A DNA stretch of 64,000 bases from Chamaecyparis obtusa (Eukaryota > Streptophyta > Pinopsida > Cupressales > Cupressaceae). The notes beneath the pieces were generated by a model. The model searched no databases, had not been told where the DNA came from, and saw only the letters and a list, made by a program, of their open reading frames with translations. Shown here one piece after another: positions 1 through 10,785 of this stretch (position 1 is its first letter; each line of letters begins with the position of its first letter). The position numbers and the translations under genes are program-made. The stretch spans positions 2,926,250-2,990,249 of the forward strand of contig BSBK01000760.1 of NCBI GenBank assembly GCA_027943335.1. Direction: 5' to 3'.

Positions 1-790
1 TCTCTTTGAGAAATCAGCACAACAGGTTCATCCATATTTCTTTCTTCTGCCATTATCTTTTCCCATTCCTCAACATACTCACCAAGCTCTTCTTTTAGGT
101 CTTCTTTACTTGTTCTTGGAAGTGCAGACAATTTCCTGTGTACAAATGCCTTAAATGCAAATTCAACTTTAGGTACATCTTCTCCTAATTCTGTAGCTTC
201 AAAAGTAGTTAGCTTTGCAATCAACATCTCTCTGCTAAAATTTGGAGTTAGGTGTATAGTTTCTTCAATAGACATAGCCTTGAACTTGTAAACATGAGTT
301 AGAGATCTGAGGATCTTTGCAATAAATTCATCTTCATCATAAGTGCCTCCACAATTTTTGATTTTGACTACAACCTTTGTAACCCTTTGAACATAGACCC
401 TAATGCTTTCATCTTCATTCATTTGCAACTTCTCCATCTTTGTCTTCTAGTTTTGTAACTTCTCTTGTTTGGTATACTTGTCTCCTTCATTAAGTGCCTC
501 TAATATATTCCATATTTCATGTGCTAAATCCAAATCTTTAATCTCGGTAAACTCACCCTCAGATAGTGCATTGATCAATGCTTCTCTTGTGACCATGTTG
601 CATGAGAATAACTTATTTTCATCATTAGTGGTTGACTCAAAATAATTCTCAGCCTTCAGAGATTCCTTTTTCTTTTCAATCATCCAGTAGTCTATGCCCA
701 AACATAGAAGATGTGTGAACACATCTTGTTTTTCCAACTGTCAAAGTTTTCAAGATCAAATTTAGGACTATCCTTCCTATAGAATGCCAT
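1..790 (-). pseudogene. gag: Ty1/copia gag (UBN2-type), 5' part, broken
   Basis: This is the N-terminal half of a copia Gag, the nucleocapsid protein that packages element RNA. Reading from an ATG at 790, the first residues include SPKFDLENFDSWKNKM, the usual start of UBN2-type copia gags. A frameshift near 720 then moves to the frame with CLGIDYW and ALINALSEGEFTEIKDLDLAHEIWNILE. An in-frame TAG lies at 447-449, after which the frame stays open to the window edge (KMEKLQMNEDESIRVYV, then a Glu/Lys-rich stretch ending KIMAEERNMDEPVVLISQR). The ATG lies 48 nt after the primer-binding site at 838-849, the same spacing as in the element at 21161-29415. The zinc knuckle and pol would lie left of the window. 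The family call is firm; the copy is dead. Confidence 0.85.
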
Positions 791-837
791 CTCCAAGATC
801 ACCTCAAGTTGTTAAACTTTCTCTCAGAGGACCAAAG

Positions 838-849
838 GCTCTGATACCA
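838..849 (-). other. Primer-binding site of the copia element
   Basis: On the minus strand the site reads TGGTATCAGAGC, complementary to the 3' end of plant initiator tRNA-Met, the usual primer of copia elements. It sits two bases inside the LTR end at 852. Confidence 0.9.
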
Positions 850-851
850 AT

Positions 852-2109
852 TGTTAGGAATAACAGTCCACAATACAACTGAGGGGGGGGTGAATCAGTT
901 GTATAATAGAATATTAAACTTTAAACTTTAAGCTCTATAATATACAATCCAATGAACACAATGAATGCCAACACATTAACACGATATTTTGGTTTCAAGG
1001 AAACCCTATTAAAGGTAAAAAGCCAGATGGAAATTAGGACCCACAAATGATGTACTATGAGTATAGTTATCCTTGTTAGAAGATATAGCCCTATTATGAT
1101 CTTATTGAAACATTATAGTACATAGTCCTTGTTAGAGGATAGACCCTGTTAGGAGTCAAGAAAAAAAGAGAGGTCTCACTGCCCAAGGCTCACTATCCAA
1201 AGAAGGTTAAATCCACCTTAAGAACTCACTAGTTCGAAACAGGTGTATATAAAGAAATACACAATCTCTTGAACTATTTTCCAGTAACTGTCTTTGCTTG
1301 ATTAGTTACAATGAAGTCCACTAGTAAACCTCTACTCTACATACAACAGAAAAAAGCTCACAACTTTTCCAACTTCTTTATCTCACATATATTCCACCCA
1401 TATCTTTTCCAAAGAAAAGACTCTACATATATACCTTATTACAATTTACCATGATTAGGTCGGCCCATGAGGCTTTCCTAATTACAAACAATTACATAAA
1501 CCCTTTCTAAGATACACACGGTATCTAAGACAAGTCTACAATGATTACATTACAATAATTAAGGACCTACATCCTTAATTTTTGTTCACCAAAGAAAACA
1601 CATGCTTCATTTCCTAAGTTGGCTTCATAGTAAGCCATCACCAGAACACACGCCATAGATGACATCACCAATCATTTCATACCTTGCGCTAACCAATGAA
1701 AATTCTTTAGTACTATGTCTAACATCCTTCAAGCTCACATACCTTGAATCCAAATCCTCTGAAAGATATACCAAAAACCCAAAGACTCACTCTGTCAATT
1801 CTCACTGTCACAGTCCAGTGACCAGTCTTCATTAAAACATTTGTATCTCTCTCAATATGAGACATATAATGATGTGATCTCAGATATAAGATCACAACAT
1901 CCACCTGAACTCTCATATGAATTCACAGCATCTAAAACATCCATACAGTGTTCGTACACTATGATTACCACTCTGGTTCCTTCATAGAAACATATGTTGA
2001 CATCAGTGACAAAACTCAAATGACAACAGTATGAGTGTCCATTTAGTAACATAGTGATTAAACATATTAAATGTCTCAATCACCTCCCATGCATTAGAAA
2101 TATCCAACA
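852..2109 (-). mobile_element. 5' LTR of minus-strand copia element
   Basis: On the plus strand the LTR runs from TGTTAGGAATAAC at 852 to TATCCAACA at 2109, so both ends carry TG...CA with a short imperfect inverted repeat (TGTTrGGA). Its 1,258 bp match the LTRs of the element at 21161-29415 in length. Both share the G-rich motif followed by GGTGAATCAG near the U5 end, so the two families are related. The right boundary is supported because sequence homologous to the interior of the neighbouring gypsy element resumes at 2110. The second LTR lies outside the window. Confidence 0.75.
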
Positions 2110-2485
2110 CAACTGAAATAATACAAGATGCTAGAGTACAATTTGAATCCCTAAACAAAGAGGTCCATCAAGTAAAATTTGATTGGGATAGTTTGGTATA
2201 GAAGAGAGATGAGGTGGTATCCTTCCATTGGCCTAGTGAAGAAATCTACACATCTTGGGAAGCTACATATTCTTTAGAGAGTGCAAAGAATGAAGAGTTA
2301 CCCACTGAAGCTACAACATGTGGTACTTCTTCAACTCCTTGAAGCAAGGAAAACAACATAAAAGATCTCATATGGTTAAGGAAAACACAAAAGCAACACT
2401 TGGTAGAAGTTGAACTGACTTTGGAAATTGTTGTAAATTTTGGTGCTCAAGTCAATAAGAACCTTTGTAAAATGTAATAGAAAAA
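2110..2485 (+). pseudogene. 3' end of accessory ORF from an upstream gypsy copy
   Basis: The translation is nearly the same as at 15866-16240: FESLNKEVHQV, VQKRDEV and WPSEE recur in order. It ends in the same A-rich stretch just before the LTR start. Such sequence belongs upstream of a 3' LTR, not a 5' LTR, so it marks a second element unit to the left. The copia LTR ends exactly where this homology begins. Confidence 0.75.
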
Positions 2486-3501
2486 TGTTGTATCCATCAA
2501 ACTCTTGTTTTATATGATTTTCATTATTTTGTCTCTTCTAAAATGATCCAAAGCTTGTATGCAATCCTTTTATTCTATAAAAGGATTCCCAGGATCACTT
2601 TAGAAGGACCAAAGCTTGAACATTAGATTGACAAGTTCTGAGTCTAGGGTACAGTAGACTGTATTAAGTTAGTTTTTTAATATAGAAGAGCAAGTATTAC
2701 TAGTTTTTTGCCAATATTCATATGGCTTATATTCTAAATCAATTTTTATACATGGAAAATGATTCAGAAAATTGAATAAAAAATATAGGGTTTACTTCTC
2801 TCTTATGTGTATTATTTCTTTGAGTTATGAATTTTTCAGATTCATTACATGGAATTTCTCTATGTATGTGTTGTCATTCTTCAGCTTTGATCTAAAGATC
2901 AAATTAAATAAGCTTTGGATATAACAATAATTCTATGGGGTTTGCATAAGGATATCAGTAAGTAGTGTGAATTTAGGAGTTATCTGATTAAAATTATCAC
3001 AAGGTGGTAGTATTTTCTGAGATTATAAATTATTAAATTTTAGTATATTTCCTATGTTTCACTTTGCAGTAAGATATTTCCCAATGGATAAGTCATTGGC
3101 CAGGAATGAGCCTATTCTATAGAAATGACTTCTTAATGGAGTTTTTTTGTATTCTTAATCATTGATATAAATCTGTCAAAATATTTGAAGTATTGTGACC
3201 TACAAATTATGTCTTATCTAATGGTAATGGAGAATCAATAAATGAGTGGTTATCGTTTAGTATTTTCTTACCATATATCTGTTGTATTGAAATCCACTCT
3301 ATGATTGTTAAAATAAGGTTTATTTTACTAGATTAGGAGTACCCTCCTTGGTGTTGTAGAGCCAGAAGTGCAGAGGGCAGTCTTGTCCCTATAGTTGGTC
3401 CAGTCATCTTAGAATTCTATATTTGGATCTAACCCCTCCTTAAAAACTATATATGTATTGGTTGCTACTAAAAGCATAAAGTTTGGTTTGAGGAACCAAC
3501 A
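2486..3501 (+). mobile_element. Left LTR of gypsy element
   Basis: This LTR is a direct repeat of 16241-17190, ends in GGAACCAACA and is followed at once by a PBS-like site. The start at TGTTGTATCC is chosen because an A-rich tract precedes it and TGTTG mirrors the CAACA end; an earlier start cannot be excluded. It is about 65 bp longer than the right LTR because it keeps a palindromic CCTTTTAT...ATAAAAGG segment (2568-2584) that contains TATAAAAGG. Confidence 0.65.
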
Positions 3502-3504
3502 AAA

Positions 3505-3521
3505 TGGTGACACTGTTAGGG
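3505..3521 (+). other. Primer-binding site of gypsy element
   Basis: TGGTGACACTGTTAGGG begins three bases after the LTR end. A PBS starting TGG at this spacing is expected. The matching tRNA was not identified. Confidence 0.55.
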
Positions 3522-3796
3522 AATAGAGAAGATAAAATTATGATAAATTTGAATTGAAGATCTCTGGTGTTATAAATTTATGTCAAATAACGTAGGAACA
3601 AGTTGAGCTAGAATATTGGCCTTCTTATTTATCAGAACTAGTTAGTCACCATTGAAGAACAAAGAGTTATTTGCAATCCTATGATTATGCATTATCAGTA
3701 AAATTTATCAAGATTTGCATTATCTTTTCTTATTCATTCTTTGAAATTTTCCTTGAATATTAGTACTCTGATCTATTTAGTGTAATAATTCCCAAC

Positions 3797-5838
3797 TTGT
3801 ATTGGGTTGTGACTTTGAGAATCTCTGCAGCAGTGCTGAGTAAAGATAAAAATAAAAATGATTCCATAAACTTTCTAGATATGATTCAAAGAAATACTAG
3901 GGCTTGGAGGAGAGATCATCTAGAAAATAGATTAGAAGGTGAACTTCCAAGTACTTCTAGGGCTCGTCAGCCTAGAAGAGACCAGAATGACAAAGATATG
4001 TCTCAGGCTTGGAGATAAAAGAAAAACACAAATGAGAATGACCTAACCCATCCTTGCCAAGAAGTGAATGCCTCTGAATATGAAGAGGATGTGGATTTAG
4101 GTTTAGGAGCATATGTTGATCATTATTCTCCTCATTCTAAGGGAGAGGATGGAATACATCATAAGAAAGGAATGCTTCCAAATAAAGAACCTCAAGGGGG
4201 AGATAGAAGATCAAGGAGTAGAAGTAGGGGCCTAGAAGGAAGAAATGATCCTCCAAACTGGGGGAATTCTCCTTTTGAAAGCCCTCATAACCCAAGAGGT
4301 GAACAGCAAAGGTTTCTTGTTGAAACCTCAAAATCTGAAACTACTCTCCTAGATTCTTAGGACATTTTTGAAGAAGTTTTCAATTTAGAAAAAGGATCCA
4401 AGGATAGATTTCCATTAGGAAAGAAAGAGAAAAAGAAAAGAAGGTTGAGTTAAGACAAGCCCAAATTAGATCAGACCATTTGAGAAGGTAGTTGTTAATC
4501 CTGAAAGCTATAAATGTTGTTACAACACCCAAGAAAATTGTTGAACAACTTGTTATCCATCCTATTACCAAACTTAGGAGACCTAAGGATAAGGGTAAAT
4601 AGATTTCAAAATGGATCTTAATAAATGAACCTATTAATGATAAGATTCCATTAGATCAATTATCCAAATTGGATAATGATTTGGAAAGGGCTAAGAGAGA
4701 AAAGGAGATTATAGCTAAAGAATTAGAGAAGATAAAACTTGAGGTTACCACTCTAGAGATGAAAAAGAAAACTAATTTTCTTAGGAAGTCTTTAGGTCCT
4801 TCTAATACAATTAGTCCAACTTTGATACCTGGTGCTAACTCTGGAAATTTTGCTATCCAAGCTACCATTGTTATACCATCAATAGCTACAAATGATGCTA
4901 ACACATCAAATAATAAAGCTTCTACTTCTCAAAATAATGGATCATTGCAAAGGAGACCGGTTCATGTGGAAAGGTACAAACAAATTTTTAATGATATTCC
5001 TAGTTATCCTAATTTGATTCCTAAACAGATTAGAGAAAAGCTGCCAAAATTCACTAGTAATAATTTTGTTACATGTGAAGAGCATCTAAAGAAATTTATT
5101 GACATGATAGATGATTATGATATAGAACATGAAGATGTGATTATGAAATTTTTTATCCAATCACTAACTGAAGATGCAAGATACTAGTTTAGAGGGCTTC
5201 CCTATGTTTGTATTGGCTCTTGGGATGATTTTATAAATTGTTTCAAGGACCAATACGGTGATAAGACAAATGAAGGTTTTGTGTTGAATGAGTTCAACAA
5301 CATTAAGAGAAACCAAAATGAAGATGTCCTTGAATTCAATGTTAGGTTTTAAAAGGCAATGCATAAGCCTTTCCAAGCTATGAGATTAGATGAAAAGGTG
5401 TGCCTGGAAACATATTTAAATGTTTTGAATGAAAAAATGGGATACATCCTCAGAGACAAAAATCCTAGAACTATCAGGGAGGCTCAAAGATTTGATATAA
5501 ATATTGAAAGCAATAGAAGGGCATCAGGCAAGCTAGGTAGAAGAGAAGATCCTAAACCTCCTAGGTTTGGAAAAAAAGAATTAGATAAACTCGCTAATAT
5601 AAAACCTAGAGAGGATGATAACTTAAAACAAATCCTGGATGTTTTAAAGGATTTAAAGCCTAGTGAAAATAGGAACAAGGTTCAAAGAAATGATAAACCT
5701 CATTTTAACAATTTCAATAGGCAACCTAGGTTACACAATTTTCCTTACCATACCCAATGGAAGGATGGGAAGCCCACTATCGTAGAGAAAAAGGATAAGC
5801 CTAATGATAAAACCCCTAATCCCCTACAAAAGCATTAA
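3797..5838 (+). pseudogene. gag: Ty3/gypsy gag, degenerate
   Basis: This is the capsid protein of the gypsy element. The N-terminal part (3797-4360) is Arg/Asp/Glu rich with a stop at 4016-4018. A frame change follows, then a coiled-coil stretch near 4669-4790 (DLERAKREKEIIAKELEKIK). The core Retrotrans_gag domain is at about 4970-5520: LKKFIDMIDDYD, FIQSLTEDARY, FRGLP, DDFINCFKDQYGD, EDVLEFNVRF. A TAG at 5188-5190 replaces the Trp usual in DARYWF, and a TAA breaks the frame near 5350. The basic, Asn-rich tail runs to 5838. A decayed zinc knuckle may lie just beyond (QSPHDPNY near 5877-5900, with its cysteines lost). The family is certain; the exact start is not. Confidence 0.85.
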
Positions 5839-6780
5839 GTAAACATGACTGATGATGTTCTATGGTTTGCATCCTACCAATCCCCACATGATCCTAATTA
5901 TTAGGCAGTCTCTCAGAGTGTGCCTGAAAATGAGGAACATAGGGATGATGAAGATGAATCTTATGATGGCTGAGGTTGTGCTATGACTTCCTCAAATTTT
6001 CATGATGAAATTGATTTTGAAGAGAAAGATGAGAACTAGGATGTAAATAATTCCCAGAGAAGAAGAGAAGTTTACCATCAACAAGTTTTCTCTGACGAAG
6101 AAGAGGAGGAAATTTAGAACATCAAAAATAATACAAGAAAGGGTGAGGAACCTGTTATATTAAGAAGGCCTTCTGATGAAGAAATAGCACAAATTACTAC
6201 TAATATGGTTACTCGGGCCAAAAGTAACTATGTTTTGAGAAATTAGATTGTTGGCAATATAGATGGAAAATGAACAGGTGTATTTATTAGGAAAAATCAT
6301 GAAGACACAAATCAAGCACAAGTTAAAAATAAAGTTGCAGATGATGTCAAGAAATTAAAAATGAAGGGACTAAAAAGCCAAATGGTTTGAAGAAATTTTA
6401 TAAGATTAAAGTAAAGACACCGACTAGTATCCCTATTCCCAAAGTTGAGAATAAACAAAAAAGGGAAGACAAGCTGGATTTTTTAACATAGGGTGAGAAT
6501 AGAGGTATGTTTCAAAGTAAGCAATATTTATCTAATGTGAGATATACACCTATTGATATGAACCTATTATTGTCTTAGATAATAGTTAAAGTTCCATTAA
6601 TGGAAATGATGAGGATAGGTGAGTACAAAAAAAAGGCCCTTACATGGATAAATGGTGTTCTTGCTACAAGTCTCCAAAAAATAGTAAATACTGAGACAAA
6701 AGATAAATCTCCAAATAAGGAGAAAGACGTGGAATAAATTATTTTAGAGATACACCAGATTTATCTAGATATAAATGTTG
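5839..6780 (+). pseudogene. gag-pro linker, heavily decayed
   Basis: Acidic and basic peptide fragments with many stops occupy this stretch, for example a Glu-rich run near 6080-6120 and MVTRAKSNYVLR near 6205-6240. Linkers between gag and protease in this group are long and poorly conserved. No independent domain was recognised. Confidence 0.5.
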
Positions 6781-7330
6781 CAAATAATTCTTTGGGAGCC
6801 ATTGACCCTTTCTTTTTAACCTTGATTATCAATAGGAAGATGTTATAAAATTGCATGATTGATTCAGGAGCATCTAATAAAATTATGCCTACTAAGATCA
6901 TGAGGTCAATGAGATTACAGGTTGACACTCATGGGAGGTGTCAGGCTATGGATTCTAGAGAGGTACCAATCATTGGAACAATTAAGGCCTTGCCCTATAA
7001 GCTTGTAACTTATCCAGATAGACAACTATGAGTGTCCTAGTTATTGACATACGTCCCAAATATGGAATGTTGCTATCAAGGAACTGGAGTGCAGAAATGG
7101 GAGGCAATATTCAATGTGATTTATCCTTTGCAACATTCAATATTTTTGGTGAAAATGTTAGAGTATCCAAGGAAGTTAGAACTCCCCATATGATTGAGGA
7201 GGAAACTAAAGATGAAAATATGAATTTTTTTATGGATACTGATGTAAATTCCTTCCAAGTGCAAGATAGAGGGATCAAGGGAAATGAGCCTTTAATTTTA
7301 TCTGATGATAAAAATAATGTTATAAACTAG
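6780..7330 (+). pseudogene. pro: Retropepsin-like aspartic protease of gypsy pol
   Basis: This protease would cleave the Gag-Pol polyprotein. The active-site motif MIDSGASNKIMP is present with DSGAS at 6861-6875. It is followed by MRLQVDTHGR, VPIIGTIKALPY and the C-terminal hydrophobic motif SVLVIDIRPKYGMLLSRNW (7031-7090), typical of plant gypsy proteases. A stop in LL.NCMIDSG and another before 7030 break it. It is the first pol domain and is followed directly by the extra RNase H. Confidence 0.85.
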
Positions 7331-7750
7331 GATGGTATATGGACCATGTATTTTGATGGTGCAAGTTCTAGGGAAGGATCTGGTGCAGGAGAATTATTAA
7401 TTTCCCCCAATGAAAGAACTTTTAAGTTTTCTTTCTCTTTTCTATTTACTTGTACAAACAATACTACAGAGTATGAGGCTTATTTGATAGGATTGAGATT
7501 AGCATAAAAAAACAAGATCAAAAACCTCAGAGTAATTGGAGATTTGGAATTGGTTGTATCTCAGGTAAGATCCAAGTATGCATCAAAAAATAAAAGACTG
7601 AAGTAATATAGAAATGTTGTTTGGGATGAGATAGAACACTTTGATGATTTTGGTATTGATTGGATGGACAAAGGCCACAATAGAATGGCTGATTTATTGG
7701 ACAATATTGCTTTAAGGATATAGGACATTACATTTGTTGGGATATCCAAA
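7331..7750 (+). pseudogene. Archaeal-type RNase H (aRNH), located before RT
   Basis: The domain reads GIWTMYFDGASSREGSGAG, NNTTEYEAYLIGLRLA, KNLRVIGDLELVVSQV, KYRNV-like residues and GIDWMDKGHNRMADLLDNIAL. This carries the RNase H catalytic acids: D in YFDGAS, E in EYEA, D in GDLEL and D in RMADLL. This subtype is the extra RNase H of Tat elements and differs from the classical Ty3 RNase H present here at 9008-9480. Stops replace residues near 7507 and 7605. It lies between protease and RT, whereas I know it best from between RNase H and integrase. Confidence 0.8.
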
Positions 7751-8990
7751 ATGGAGGTTCAATCCAAACCTTCTATACCAGACAACATTGAAAATTGGCA
7801 AGTTTTGAAGATGATCTGGACATCTTAAGATTTTTACATTGTGAGGCCAGTTTTGAAGATAAGAAAATGGATTTTGGTACGTATGTGGAGGCCTTGGGAA
7901 ATAAGGACACTCTCCTTACCAAGAAGTTCTTACAACTAAAATCAAATAAGTCTCAAAGGGTTTGGTTGTGCTTGAAAGAGCCTTCAACAATAATGACAGT
8001 TCTTTTTTAGCAAAAACTTTAAGAAAGCCCAAAGGTTTGGAGGAAATAAATTTAGGAACAGTTGGAGCCCCCAAAAATGTATATATTGGGGGAAATTTAA
8101 CTCCTGAAATAAGAAAATCCTTGATCAACCTTCTTAGGAAATATAGACATGTCTTTTCTTGGTCTTATGATGACCTAAAGGCCTATAGGAAGGACCTTTT
8201 CCAACATGAAATTCCTTTCAAGGAAGACACAAAACCCTTCAGGAAAAAGTTGAGACTTGTAAACCCTACTCTGGCACCAAAAATGTAGGAAGAGTTGAAA
8301 AAAATGAGTGATGCAGGGATCATTAAACCTATTAGGCATTCAACATTGGTTTCCAACTTGGTCCTAGTAAGGAAGAAAAATGGGGACATTAGGCTCTGCG
8401 TAGATTTTAGGAACATAAATGTAAATTCATTGAAGGATAATTATGGGTTGCCAAACATGGAAGCCATGCTACAAAGAGTTACTAGATCAGAACTGATGTC
8501 TATGATGGATGGGTTCTTAGGCTATAACCAAGTGGTTGTCAAGGATGCTGAACAATTCAAGACTGCATTCACTACTCCATTGGGCACATATGTATATGTT
8601 AGGATGCCTTTTGGTTTAACTAATGCTAGGGCTACTTTTCAAAGATCCATGGATGTAGCATTTGTAGATTTTATAAACAAGTTTCTTGTGGTATACTAGG
8701 ATGATCTCACAACTTATTCAGAAAAGAAAGATTAGAATTATGGCTATCTTGAGAATTTTTTTGTAAAAGCTTTAGAATATGGAGTTTCTTGTAATCTAAA
8801 GAAATGTGCTTTTGGGGTAATAGAAGGTAAAGTTTTGGGTCATACTGTGTCCAAAGATGGAGTTAGAATTGAGCCTGAGAGGGTAACTACAATTGATAAA
8901 GTTCCACTGCCAATAAATATTAAAGCGATTCAATCCTTCTTTGGTCATATCAACTTTGTAGAAGATTTATCACAAATTTTACTGAAACTA
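7751..8990 (+). pseudogene. pol: Ty3/gypsy reverse transcriptase
   Basis: The RT copies element RNA to cDNA. Recognisable blocks are the connector YRHVFSWSYDDLKAY, EIPFKEDTKPF, a central block (LVLVRKKNGDIRLCVDFRNI, then NYGLPNMEAML), FLGYNQVVV, the FKTAFTTPLGTYVYVRMPFG / LTNARATFQRSMD segment, and the catalytic FLVVY-stop-DDL. The TAG sits at the X of the YXDD motif (8697-8699), which by itself removes activity. Downstream, CAFGVIEGKVLGHTVSKDGV and an RTIDK-like region complete the thumb. One stop at 8286-8288 and several later ones confirm a dead copy. Confidence 0.9.
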
Positions 8991-9007
8991 GTGTCTCTAT
9001 TTCCAAG

Positions 9008-9480
9008 ATGTTGAAGAAGGGTGAAAAAGTTGAATGGAATGAAGATGCTAAGAAAAATTTATTTGAAATCAAGAAAGAAATTAAAAATGCTCCTATATTG
9101 AGGACATCGGATTACAATAAGCCCCTTCAAATATTTTCCTTTGCTTCTTATCATACCATTGCTGCAGTATTGTTGCACAAGAACTCAAAGGGTTTTGAGC
9201 AGCCTATATCTTTTTTTAGTAAATATTTGCAAGGAGCTGAGTTGAAATATGACATAAATGAGAAACAGGCTTATGCACTGGTCAAGGCTATCGAAACTTT
9301 TAGATGTTATCTAGTTGGAGCAACTATAGTTGCATATGTGCCTAGTGTTGTTGTGAAGGATATTCTAGTACAACAAGAAGTCTCAGGAAGAAGATGCAGG
9401 TGGATAAATAGGATCTAAGAGTTCAACATTGACATCCAAATCAAAAAGTCAGTTAGAGGACTAGGCTTAGCCAAACTCAT
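9008..9480 (+). pseudogene. Classical Ty3 RNase H of gypsy pol
   Basis: The domain includes VEWNEDAKKNLFEIKKEI, the canonical junction after RT, then PLQIFSFASYHTIAAVLL (the usual Asp of this block is replaced), ISFFSKYLQGAELKYDINEKQAYALV and FRCYLVGA. It ends in RCRWINRI-stop-EFNIDIQI. It follows RT directly, as in all Ty3/gypsy elements, and makes the element a dual RNase H type. Confidence 0.85.
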
Positions 9481-9539
9481 GGATCAAAGAAATTTATATG
9501 CTAATCATATCAATGTTCTTGAAGAAGAATAAGGGCCAT

Positions 9540-10785
9540 ACATTTGTGATTTAGATTGTTGTGACTAGTATGAAGATATTGTTGGATACTTGTAGAAGAT
9601 GGTTCTTCCCCTTGACATGGATGAACACAAAAGAAGGACTGTGAAATTGCATGCTGTAAGGTATGTGATTACTAAAGAATAATTATGGTGGTGAAGTAAT
9701 GAAGGTGTCTTGATAAAATGTGTTGACCATCATAAGGCTAAGAACTTATTACAAGCAATTCATGAGGGTGTGTGTGGTGGCCATTACATGGCTAAGACTA
9801 TTACACATAAAATATTAAGGGTGACTATCTTCAAGGATGCACACTTTTTTGTCAAAAGATGTGATGCTTTCCAAAGGTTTGTAGGAAAATTAAAATTCAG
9901 TGGCAATTTACCCTTAAGCCCTATGACAGTTGTAGCCCCTTTTCAGAAGTGGGGCATGGATTTCATTGGAGAAATCCCAAACAAATCAAGTGGGGGTCAT
10001 TCATGGATTCTAGTTTCCACAGACTACTTCACTAAGTGGGTGGAAGAAATTCCCACTAAGAGAGCCACTAGCAAGGTGGTAATTGATTTCATGATGCAAA
10101 ATATGCTAGCAATATTTGGATGTCCTGAGGTTATAATAGTGGATTCAAAATTAATAGCTTTTGTCAACAATATGGGATTCAAATTTCATATTCAACTCCT
10201 TATCACCCTCAAGGTAATGGTTAGGCTGAATCAAGTAATAAGAATTTGATAAAGATTTTGAAAAGATTCCTTGATAGGAACAAGAAGGCATGTGATTCAA
10301 AGTTGCATCTAGCTCTTTGGGATGATAGAGTGACAATGAAAAGGGCTATTGGATGTGTTCCTTTTGATTTAGTATATGGTATCCATGCCAGGTTACCACA
10401 TAATATTTTTCTATAAATGTATAAATTCATCCAATTATATGATGATGATTTGGATAATGAAATAAAAATTAGATTGGAAGATCAGATAGATTTGGATGAA
10501 TAAAGAAGGGAAGCCCATGATAAAAACATAAAATCACAGTGCCAGTACAAAAATTTGTATGACAAGAGGACTACAGTCAGAAATTTTAACATTGATGATC
10601 TAGTCTTAATGTGGAATGTCAGGCTAGAAGATAAAGGCAAGCACAACAAATTTGACCCAATTTGGTTGGGACCATATCTTGTCAATGGAAAATGGGGATT
10701 TGATTCCTATATCCTAAAATATTTTGTTGGAAACATTTTGGAATTGCCAGTTCATGGACAATTTCTCAAATTGTACTTCTCCTAA
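9540..10785 (+). pseudogene. Ty3/gypsy integrase
   Basis: Integrase inserts the cDNA into the genome. The zinc-binding HHCC region is at 9740-9890 (HEGVCGGHYMAKTITH ... RCDAFQRF; the last Cys is Phe). The catalytic core follows with WGMDFIGEIP (first Asp), TDYFTKWVEEIPTKRAT and VDSKLIAF, where the usual second-Asp motif DNG is changed. After a frameshift near 10190 comes GNG-stop-AESSNKNL with the Glu. The C-terminal part (10555-10785) has VLMWNVRLEDKGKHNKFDP, WLGPYLV and ELPVHGQFLKLYFS, the standard end of plant gypsy pol. It is inactive because of stops, a frameshift and lost catalytic residues. Confidence 0.9.

Noticed and set aside
2114..3501. Gypsy LTR starting at TGAAATAATAC (2114)
   Set aside because: The same stretch before the right LTR encodes the end of the accessory ORF and no purine tract precedes it. 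2486 fits better, though not proven.
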